From Annulohypoxylon bovei var. microspora (lineage: Eukaryota > Ascomycota > Sordariomycetes > Xylariales > Hypoxylaceae), in the NCBI GenBank assembly GCA_022836615.1, contig MU405216.1:401224-465223 (forward strand): 64,000 nucleotides of DNA. Direction: 5' to 3'. Positions 47,447 through 55,817 of this stretch are shown piece by piece. The notes beneath the pieces are model-generated. The model ran no database searches and had not been told where the DNA came from. It was given only the letters and a program-made list of their open reading frames with translations. Numbering within the stretch: position 1 is the stretch's first letter; each line of letters begins with the position of its first letter. The position numbers and the translations under genes are program-made.

Positions 47447-48282
47447 ATGGCATGGTCATCCACAGCCCGCACATGCTTCGTCGTGTGTCTCTCTTCAGCC
47501 ATAACCATCATAGCACTTCTTCTCCTTATCCGTCCCGGCCATGACAGCATGATTACCACCTTTGTCGAAAGCATCGGGTCCTCTGTTTACGCCACCGGAA
47601 ACCCTCGCCCCAAGTCCCAAGAATGCCCAGCCCCTGAATCACCACAAGAGCTCTCCCCTATGAAATTTCTCAAGGATCCATGGAAGTATCCAGTTTACAA
47701 TAGGAAAGCATCTAAGAATGTGAACTGGTGGGAAGATCTTCTCACGCCAAACGGGGGTTTCCTGATGGTCGAGGAGCAGGACGGCGAGATCAATAAAATT
47801 GGAGTATCGATGTTTCATCAGCTTCACTGCTTGAGCATGATGTGAGTACCTACCTATTTTGTATCACGAGTCGAGTTATAGCTACAGCATCTGATCCCCG
47901 AACAGTCGAACCGAGCTCTTAAGTGGCGAGATGCACATGGATCACGCCCATGTTGAGGGTCGTGGTATGAAGCAAAGTGCAAAAGACCGCGGTCACTTTC
48001 TGCACTGCTTTGATTACATAGTTCAGGTATGTAATTCGCTCCACTGCCTCTCATTAAGCGCGACGCTAACAGGACCCGTAGGCAATCCTTTGCACAGCGG
48101 ATGATGCATTAGAAAGATCGGGTAAGGTATCGGTTCCGGGGGGTGAGGAGGTGGACGGTATCAACGGCATGGGGCAGATCCACCAATGCCGCAATGCTAC
48201 GTTGCTTTATGACTATGTAATGCAGTCTGAGAAGGTTCCGGTTGAGGCGGACTCGGTTGGAGACTACTCTGTATTTTCATGA
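47447..48282 (+). CDS. UstYa-like (DUF3328) RiPP cyclisation protein 2
   Basis: Three exons, 47447-47841, 47906-48026 and 48082-48282, 238 residues; introns 64 and 55 bp. A transmembrane helix lies at about 9-28 with only a short cytoplasmic N-terminus. The motifs are HQLHC at 124-128 and HFLHCFDYI at 162-169, followed by ILCTADDALE and IHQCRN, all typical of the family. The NWWEDLLTPNGGF segment corresponds to the WD.LLP.G.G block. Intact and probably active as a type-II membrane protein facing the secretory lumen, the topology generally inferred for UstYa proteins. Tail-to-tail with UstYa-like gene 3. Confidence 0.88.
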
Positions 48283-48701
48283 GTTAATAAATATGCATTC
48301 CCGTAAGAACCGACGTGTAACTCACACTAATGCGGGGAGTGGTGAAGCTAAAGGGTATCACGTGATGTGATGTAACGTGAATGACGAAAAGGGGTAACCT
48401 TCAATGATCTGGGTTCGCTTATAATAGCGCTTAATAATGAATGCAAGCGGTTTTAGAAAGCGTTCAACATCGCATTTTTACTTGAGCTTGTCTTCTATTA
48501 GACCGTTCGAGATCGCTTACATGCGTGTTCGGGTTCGGGTAAAGGTTGCATTTGACATGGGTGAAAGCTCAGATCTGACGTAGTAGCTGCATGGGTATAA
48601 CATAAGCTTATATCTATGTCCACCAATAACATCCTCTGCGGCTCAATCTCATCAACATCCTAAAATGTAACCTGCTCTCGTGGGTCTTGCTCAGGTACTC
48701 C
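48283..48701. other. convergent spacer between UstYa-like genes 2 and 3
   Basis: About 420 bp of 3' flanking DNA between two convergent genes; nothing further recognised. Confidence 0.6.
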
Positions 48702-49921
48702 TTATGGGGGCCTCGGCCAGACCTTCGAACCCGCTGGCATTGGATACCCGGTTTCGGGTGCAGGCGGCACCTCATGTTTCTCGATCCACTCCGCCACGCT
48801 ATCTAGATCACGGCATTTATGTACCGTGTTGAAATTGGCATAGGGATCCTGAATGTCCTTGACCCAATGGTGAGGGATAACACCCACGTCAGAATTGCAC
48901 ATGATGAGCTGCCGGAACATTTCAAAGCAGTGGTCTAACGAATGCGGTCAGCAAGTTCTCTTTGTCGCTGGTTGGCTCAAACAGGAGAGGGACTTACTAA
49001 TGTGCACTTTGATGGTGATGGGTCTGTCGTTCAGCCAGGTTGCCCAGATCTTATTTTCCGGCCTTTCATAGTACTCCCTATGATATGCTTGCCGGATCAC
49101 GTTCAGACACTGATCATCTCGCGTCAGCTTTTGGAGTAGGGCAGAATGATTTCGCAGGGATATTACTTACATGCATCTGATGACTAATCTCGAGGAACCC
49201 GATATAACCCCCTCCCCCGTACTCTTCGGTGAATCTTGCAGAACCGTCCAAGTCCAGGCCCATTGCCACGAATTCATTAGGGGTAAAACTGGCATACTTG
49301 ACTGGAGTTCTGTTAGGAGAAATCGTGACTAATGAAGTAGCGGGCTCCACGGACCAAACTTACCGAACCCCCATTTATGCCAGTTGCGGTCCATGGCTTC
49401 ATTTGGGTCACCCCAATGGCCGGAGAAGTCTGAATTCTTCCCAAGAGTGCCTGTCGTGGTGTTTAGCTTGGTGTATAGAAAACGGAACTTCTGAGGGCTT
49501 ACCATTAAACGTAACCTCGTGTAGTTCGTTAGGGATTTCGTCCATCACGGTTGCTAGAGAATGTCAGAACTAGTTAGATTATGGCGGGAATTTTTTGGAA
49601 AGACGGACAGTAGCTTGAGCTATGCTTCATGCATTTCTCATCAATGTGAGGCTGCCAAGCTCTCCCGAACAGAAAAGCTCCCACGGCAGTGAGCATCAAA
49701 GCACACGTTGCGGTGATGACGGCTAGGATACTGAACCGTCGACGAGGGTGGTAGAGAGGGTAATGAGCTTCATCCCCCATAAGAGCACTCGAATCATCCT
49801 GGCTATTTAGAGTATCATCATCTGAAGTTCGTGAAGACTTTTCTAAACTTGCGGATGATACAGCTGAATATGTCTGCGGCTGGCGTAGCGAGCCCTTGAT
49901 GATATCTATCAGAGATCGCAT
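48702..49921 (-). CDS. UstYa-like (DUF3328) RiPP cyclisation protein 3
   Basis: Six exons on the minus strand: 49609-49921, 49503-49553, 49364-49450, 49171-49301, 48998-49109 and 48702-48934, 308 residues, introns 52-63 bp. Frames join at every junction, although the first donor is GTCCGT, which is unusual. N-terminal 60 residues are Ser/Asp-rich and cytoplasmic; the transmembrane helix is at about 63-86. The conserved blocks are ELHEVTFNG, YIGFLEIS, HQMHC at 191-195 (split by an intron between H and C) followed by LNVIRQ, and HINHC at 230-234 followed by FEMFRQLIMC. The many introns and the different spacing suggest a distinct UstYa subtype from proteins 1 and 2. Divergently transcribed from the RiPP precursor, sharing an 860-bp upstream region. 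Confidence 0.85.
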
Positions 49922-50781
49922 GGTGCTGGACTTAGGATATTTAGAATGTAAACATCAAAAGAGGGGGAAAAATAGTTTGGAATGCGAGTGGGAATCAGGG
50001 AGATGAATGTGAGAAGAGGTGAATGTAGAAATACAGTATGAGAAAGCAATGAGCGAGGAGGACCGATCACGCGCCTTTCGACATCTATCCTATAACTAGT
50101 ATGATCGGTAGATACTGTTCTACTGCAGTACTCCACCGACCCCCCTTAACCCCTGACTTGACATCACCATCCGGATTCCTAATTGCATTTTCTTTGCAGA
50201 ATAGGAGCTTACCGCGGGTAATACGGCTACCTGACGGAAATACCCCCCTTCTACTTGGGAGCTCAATATTAGATCCCATTTTGGAGAGATTCGACTGCAT
50301 ACCTACTGGAGGTAGCTCCGCCGTGATACTACCTCATGCTGAGTGAACCAACCCCTTTCCTCTGGACTATATTGTTCTAATCCGTTTAAAGCAGCTCCTT
50401 ACACATGACCAACGCATCGCATGTAAGCGCATATCGAGGATCGCATGCATAGCCAAGTTATAGTCTGATATCAGAGTCCGTCCTATACCCTGGCCGTGGC
50501 TAGCTCCCTCATCACGATCCGAAGAACGGATGTTCACTCTTGAGACTGATCAAGGTTCGTCACAAGAGCACGAGGCCATCTGAAGATGTTTAATATAAAA
50601 GGCTCATAAGGCAAGTGTTTGAGAGATCGTTTAGTCTACCAAGTCAAATCTCAAGAACTATCACATTCTATACTTTCACTCTTCTATCAACGATACATCC
50701 TCATATCAACGGTACGTCCTCATATCACATCAACCACAAGCATCCCTAGCTGAGATTTCATAGATCAACTACCTAGACAAT
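49922..50781. promoter_or_regulatory. divergent promoter region of UstYa-like gene 3 and the RiPP precursor
   Basis: 860 bp between two head-to-head cluster genes. It contains a TATA-like box (50591-50600) for the precursor and a CT/CA-rich presumed leader with a direct repeat of tcctcatatcaac near 50699-50726. Shared location would allow co-regulation; no factor-binding site was identified. Confidence 0.55.
50591..50600 (+). promoter_or_regulatory. TATA box of the RiPP precursor gene
   Basis: taatataaaa, about 185 bp before the start codon and just before the pyrimidine-rich leader; a strong TATA box suits a highly expressed secreted precursor. Position of the transcription start is inferred. 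Confidence 0.55.
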
Positions 50782-51135
50782 ATGGTCAAGTTTATCACTA
50801 TCATCGCCATCGCTTGCGCGAGTCTCGCCGCCGCGGCACCTGTTGCTCGCGGTGTCGACGAAGTCAAGACCAAGATGGAGACCCGCACCAATGACTACAT
50901 TGGATACGGCTCGGAAGGAGAGTATGAATCAGTCAACAACAAGAAGCGGACCAATGACTATATTGGATATGGCTCAGAGGGAGAATACGAGTCCGTCAAC
51001 AACAAGAAGCGTACGAACGATTACATCGGCTATGGATCCGAGGGGGAGTATGAATCTGTCAACGAGAAGCGCACGAACGACTACATTGGCTATGGGTCTG
51101 AGGGGGAATACGAGTCAGTGAACGAGAAGCAGTAG
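50782..51135 (+). CDS. RiPP precursor, dikaritin-like, with four KR-separated DYIGYG repeats
   Basis: Single-exon gene of 117 residues. Residues 1 to about 19 are a signal peptide (MVKFITIIAIACASLAAAA), then a short spacer. Residues 36-117 are four tandem units of 20-21 residues: TNDYIGYGSEGEYESVN followed by NKKR (units 1 and 2), EKR (unit 3) or EKQ at the C-terminus (unit 4). KR at each junction is a Kex2 site, so Golgi cleavage would free four near-identical peptides. This architecture (signal peptide, repeats, KR, Tyr-containing core) is that of UstA, PhomA and AprA precursors, and four UstYa-like genes surround it. The core is probably within TNDYIGYG, with the acidic SEGEYESVN as a recognition or follower part; this is inference. 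The alternative is a repeat-containing secreted effector or pheromone-like peptide, but pheromone precursors lack neighbouring UstYa genes. Confidence 0.88.
   Translation: MVKFITIIAIACASLAAAAPVARGVDEVKTKMETRTNDYIGYGSEGEYESVNNKKRTNDYIGYGSEGEYESVNNKKRTNDYIGYGSEGEYESVNEKRTNDYIGYGSEGEYESVNEKQ
50887..51132 (+). repeat. four tandem coding repeats of the RiPP precursor
   Basis: Units of 63, 63, 60 and 60 bp. Amino-acid sequences are almost identical, while third codon positions differ widely between units (for example acc/acg for Thr, ggatac/ggatat/ggctat for GlyTyr, tcg/tca/tcc/tct for Ser). Confidence 0.92.
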
Positions 51136-52061
51136 GGATATAATGTAAATAGCTCTTGATGAAAACGATCTATGAAGATGTATGATTGCACGCTCGTTAG
51201 AAATATGATAACTAGCTGGGAGTGTGGATGTTTGGTATTGGAATACACAAACAAGTCACGAAGTCATTCGCTTACCTACCACCAATGTGATGTTATAGTC
51301 TGTGTAAAGTGAAATCTCATGTAGTTGAAAGAGTGACTAATAAAATTGTGAAATTTTCATTAATCTATCTACGGGAGTAACACCGGGGATGTACTATAGA
51401 GAAATGCTCTCCGTGTTGGGTTTTAATGACCTCATTACTTCAAGATCACGGCCAGGGGAAGAGAATCCTGTTCCGGGTATTCGAAGTAGCGCCGGGATTC
51501 ATCTCGTGATAGCTGGAGTATGCAGGAAAGTGACATCAACAGGTATATAGACCAGTGTGGTAATACAACGTTGAAGTGAGTGATCTAGATGCAGGTAAGA
51601 TAAAACGGGATTCAGCATATGCGGAGTGTATGGACAGGGGTAGGTGGTGCATAGATATCCAATACTCTGCAGACTACCACTTAGTAATCGGCATCATGTC
51701 AAACTAGTATTCACAACAAGACTAGGTGGGTATTGTCAGCGCTTTGCAGGACTAAGTCAGCACATTATCTAGCTACTTCTCACGGGGAGGCTGCCGTCTC
51801 GCCTAATATTACCTATGTTACTTGCCGAGGTCGGGTATGTGGATTATCGATCACTACGCCTAGTAAGGAGACTATACTGACGTGTATACTGACGTGGGAA
51901 TATTGAGAATTTACCTAGATTCTAAATCCCGCCTGGCAAGCTTGAATTCCGGATGACCATACGGTTCCTCTTCCCATCTTGCCCCCCTATTCTCTGTCTG
52001 TCGGTCCCCTTCCAAGTTGCCAGCGAGTCTTGACACACGTAGTAACATATACTCTTTTATA
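51136..52061. other. spacer between RiPP precursor and UstYa-like gene 4
   Basis: About 930 bp holding the precursor 3' UTR and the promoter of the next same-strand gene. No gene or mobile element recognised. Confidence 0.6.
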
Positions 52062-52833
52062 ATGAATTCGTAAGTTGGTCTCGAAACTGTGGAAGATACC
52101 TAGATAGATGCTGACTCGTTGATACAGACCATCCTCATCTGCCTCTTCAGAGCCTTTCATACCAAAACGAGGTAAAGATGAATATTCAGAAATCAGAACG
52201 AGCGATGAAGAAGGCCCCGACCTTTTCATCCCTCGAACCCGGCCAAGAAGTCGTCTTCGCACAATATTCTCCTGGATTTCCAAAACCATTATAGTCGCAC
52301 TCGCTCTCCACAGCCTCATCACCCTCAGCATATCCGCCGCAGTCCACATCCGGAAGGCTTCACTGCCGCCATGCTACTGCGGGACGTCTACCGCGGAAGC
52401 ACTCGCCCTAAACTGCAAATACGATTCCCTCGCCACGTCCTGGCTCCCGCCGCACTGCCGCGACGACGAGCTAACGGGGCTCTTCGAGCACGCCGGCCCC
52501 GGCCCGGACGGCGGGTGGTTGTACCACGCCTCCAACACCAGCTCTTCGCGCCTGTACACTCTCTCGGAGATGTCATTTCTGGCAGACAGGCCGGACCCGC
52601 AGCGGCAGGCGTTCTCGACGATCGACTGGCACAACGCGCACTGCTTCTACACGCTAGTCAAGCAGATGCGGGGCAGGGCCAAGATGGAGTACACGGGGTT
52701 CCCGTCCGCGACGGCGCATGGGGAGCATTGCGCCGTCGCGATGACGAAGGGGATTCCTGGGAATAAGATTGTGATCGGGATGTCCCCCGGGTTTGGAGAC
52801 CCGAGGCCTGGTGAGTTGGGGGCCACTGAGTAG
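52062..52833 (+). CDS. UstYa-related membrane protein 4 (CxCG-type with two HxxHC motifs)
   Basis: Two exons, 52062-52069 and 52128-52833, 237 residues. The first exon is only 8 bp (ATGAATTC) before a GTAAGT donor; this model is the only way found to give the open frame a start codon, since a TGA lies just upstream of the acceptor. Charged N-terminus of about 55 residues, transmembrane helix at about 56-75, then CYCG, TAEALALNCKYDSLATSWLP and HCRDDELT, hallmarks of a widespread fungal family often found with UstYa genes. Two histidine motifs follow: HNAHC at 171-175 and HGEHC at 200-204, the same HxxHC pair as UstYa. It differs clearly from proteins 1-3 and lacks the FDYLRQ-type follow-up. 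Same strand as the precursor, 0.9 kb downstream. Confidence 0.8.
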
Positions 52834-54059
52834 AAGCCGTGTTGTTACATAGGACTGTAGCTACTAGGTAGTAAGACCTCTAGAAATGAGCTCCAATTCA
52901 ATTTATCATACAGTGTGTTTGATGATATATACGGTCAACACATTGTATTTCCACTCATTAACCCCTGTAAAATTAAGGGGTGCAGCGTTATCATGCGCTA
53001 TAGCCATAGCGCATAGCTCCCTATACAACAATGAGTAATTGGATTCGAACCAACCAAATAGCGAGCTTATACAGTGTATATAATATGAATACTGTACAAT
53101 ACTTTCTGACAAAGCGCTGAATTTAAGCACGTGACCACCCTCAGCTCAACACAGCTTAGTCAACTCGCGTGTCAAAATAAGCCTGCGATTAATTAGTGGA
53201 AGTAATTCACTACAACCATAAGGAGTAATGCGCTATGATCCGTTATAATATGCCGCTTAACGGCGCCACGCTCTTTATTTCTACAGGGGACTTTCAATTA
53301 AATACAGTGCTAATTCACTATAAGTTACAAAATGCACTATGAGAATAAGGTGAATTAGCGCTTCCACCTTATAACGAAACTCGGTAGATCCAGTCTCAGA
53401 TTGCCATGCACGCCTACTAGGTATGCAGTGTTTACTAGTAGGGTATGCTCACCCTTGGATGCCGTCTCAGGCGTAGCTTATTCGCAGGTCACTAATGCTG
53501 CTTGCGCTCAACCATCAACGGCTTGGTAAGTTGTAAGAAATGTGTCTAATTATACCTCGGAAGCTGTTTGCTTACTCAGTGTACCTAGTAGATCTAGGTG
53601 CATAGCCTAGGCTATCGCTTACATCAGTATAGAGTCAGACGACACGATTCTAGCCCTCAACCAGTCCAATTATACTAGGGGAAAGTAGCTGGATCTAGCT
53701 GCAGTTAATCCTGCTCGTGTTTTTTCTCCCTGCACGTTACCTAGCCGAGAGCTGACTGTGCATTTAAATCTGATTAGCTATGTGAGAACCTACCTTAGTT
53801 GCATATTCCTTCAACACATGGCATACCGGACGAGCTCTGCCGCCAAGTGCGGGAATAGGAAAGGACCGTTCCGCAGTGGGGTAGAGTTCAGAGCCGACGG
53901 ATGTGTCCGCCCTCGGAAGCCTAAAGAGAGGAAGAAATTCCCGTCGGTAAATATTTATCGAAAGAAAGACCCCGTCATCCGAAGATAGCCGCATACCGAA
54001 AATAGCCAGTACCTACCTCCTAGTTATTAAGCACCTCCTTTTCGAAAGTCCTGCATTAC
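52834..54059. other. intergenic region right of the RiPP cluster
   Basis: About 1.2 kb with no gene. It contains an imperfect inverted-repeat element (53196-53367) and an isolated tRNA T-arm-like sequence at 53038-53054. Confidence 0.6.
53196..53367. mobile_element. possible short inverted-repeat element (MITE-like remnant)
   Basis: 172 bp whose ends are imperfect inverted repeats: GTGGAAGTAATTCAC at the left and the complement of GTGGAAGCGCTAATTCAC at the right. There is no coding capacity; a target duplication is not clear. Confidence 0.4.
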
Positions 54060-54905
54060 ATGCAAGAACTAACAAATCTAGAACCCCTTGAAAATTATCT
54101 CCCCGCGGCTATAGCAACGGCAGCGTTCCCAAGTATGACGTCTTCAGGCAAGCGGGTTTCGGTCTCCATAGAACCCCTCCATTACGCCGACATCTCGGCC
54201 TGTGCCCGCATCACCTCGTCGGCCTTCTCCGTCGACCCGCACACCATCGTCAAGCAGCTAGGTCGGAAGCCCTACGACATGTACGCCATCTCGAGCTCCA
54301 ATTTCCTCGAGACCCTCCACAAGAAGACGTACATCTACGTCAAAGCCGTGGACCGCGAGACTGGAGAGGTTGTCGGACACGCTGGCTGGGCGTTTAGGGA
54401 TGTGGACCAGGCGCTAATCCCGTGGAGCGGGCCCGCAGACGTGAAGCCGGTGGAGAAGGCGCAAGAGCAGGACCGAGGCCGAAGTGACAGTGAAGGATCG
54501 AAGGATGAGGCTAAGAAGGATAGCGGAGCGGGAGAGGAGAAAAGCTCCATCGACCGTCTCCACGCCCTCGAAAACGCAGACATGAAGTACTGGATGTCTA
54601 ATATAGTTCCTAGCAGCACGCCCTGCATGTTCATCGTCGGCGTCACCGTGTCGCCCTCCCATCAGTCCCGAGGCGTGGGCAGCGCCTTGATACGGCATGG
54701 CAGCGCTATCGCGGACGACTTGGGCCTTCCGATATGGGTCCACTCGTCGCATCAGGCGTACGAGGCGTATAGGAAGTCCGGGTTCGATACTATAAGGGAG
54801 CTGGGTATAGATCTGGACGAGTACGCGCCGAGAGCGCCGCAGGAAGGAGAGGAGGTCATGGGGGAGAAGGGGAGTGGTAAGTGGGGGAGATATGTTAGTA
54901 TGTAA
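54060..54905 (+). CDS. GNAT-family N-acetyltransferase
   Basis: Single exon, 281 residues from the ATG at 54060; a second ATG at 54135 (MTSSGKRVSV) is an alternative start and would leave out a 25-residue leader. The GNAT fold is shown by the beta-strand FIVGVTVSP followed by HQSRGVGSALIRHG, the acetyl-CoA pyrophosphate loop (Q/R-x-x-G-x-G, QSRGVG at 202-207), and the downstream WVHSSHQAYEAYRKSGF element. An acidic, Lys/Glu/Ser-rich insertion of about 45 residues (about 128-172) separates the N-terminal half from the motif. This is a common fungal small-molecule or peptide GNAT type; substrate unknown. It lies 1.2 kb from the RiPP cluster and could in principle acetylate its product, but nothing supports that beyond proximity. 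Confidence 0.85.
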   Translation: MQELTNLEPLENYLPAAIATAAFPSMTSSGKRVSVSIEPLHYADISACARITSSAFSVDPHTIVKQLGRKPYDMYAISSSNFLETLHKKTYIYVKAVDRETGEVVGHAGWAFRDVDQALIPWSGPADVKPVEKAQEQDRGRSDSEGSKDEAKKDSGAGEEKSSIDRLHALENADMKYWMSNIVPSSTPCMFIVGVTVSPSHQSRGVGSALIRHGSAIADDLGLPIWVHSSHQAYEAYRKSGFDTIRELGIDLDEYAPRAPQEGEEVMGEKGSGKWGRYVSM

Positions 54906-55616
54906 CATCGAGAGTTCTTTTTCCCCTTCTCTGGCTTGTCTTGGGAGTCATAACTTCCTAATTAAGCTGATTCGGGAGCCATTGCTTCTGAGGCGTGCTC
55001 AACCCTACTCAAGCTCTTTCCTACAGAAATCACTGACTCCCGTTGTTATAGTTAGGTACATGAAGAGGATACCGAAGAAGGAAGGCAATTCTGGTAGTTG
55101 AACATGTTAAACCTGAGTTCTATCCGACTGTCTAACAGCGGAGCTGTTTATTTGCAAGCTTGTCATAGTATCGTGGTATAGAAATAGACGTGTTACCGAG
55201 GACTATGATAAATAAAAGAAAGAAAGTGGAATCTAATGGCGTGATTAAGATTTAGTTAGGTTAATAAAGAACAGGGTGCTTTCACTTCCCTCCTCCAATG
55301 GAAAACTGCGCCCTGAAGCTCCACTTTCCTATTACGGCACAACATCGTCTAAGGCACTATATCTGTAGGTCTTTAGGAAGCGCAAAGTAGCGAAGATATT
55401 TGCCAGTAAGATATCGCTCTTGAATTTGGTATTGCGATAGTTAATATGAATGAACAAGGAAATCTTCAGCTGCTTAGGTACCTACTAAGGTTATCTAACC
55501 TTAGGCCAAGAGTTTCGTAGCCCTTGCCCAATGCCTGATTAGTACTGTATCAACCTTATAGCGATCTCTGCGCTAAATTGCTAATGTTTACCTAGTGGTT
55601 AACCGCTGTAGCCTAG
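54906..55616. other. intergenic region after the GNAT gene
   Basis: About 710 bp without a recognisable gene or repeat. Confidence 0.55.
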
Positions 55617-55817
55617 GCACTCAACCAGTGTCCCATGTGTTATTACTACGAGCTGTATTGAACCATGGATAAAAGCTATCCCCTACGTTACACAGCTGAC
55701 ATCCATTACCCGGCATATCGTGTGTTACATACCTATATGGGCAAGTAGGGGATAGTTCTACGCATAGTCCAATACCGTAGCATTAACACATGGGGCACTT
55801 AATCTGACTCCATTCTG
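55617..55817. mobile_element. short inverted-repeat element (MITE-like), copy 2
   Basis: Same family as the element at 27401-27606 but in opposite orientation. Shared features are acatggggcacttaat at the right end, cccatgtgttatt at the left, the internal gttacacagctg/cccatatag blocks, and the ctccattctg end. The left end is more decayed (caaccagtgtccc instead of ttaagtgcccc). No coding capacity. Confidence 0.75.

Noticed and set aside
50843..51121. Alternative frame through the RiPP repeats
   Set aside because: Shadow of the repeat; it lacks a signal peptide and does not keep an identical repeat unit, whereas the main frame does.
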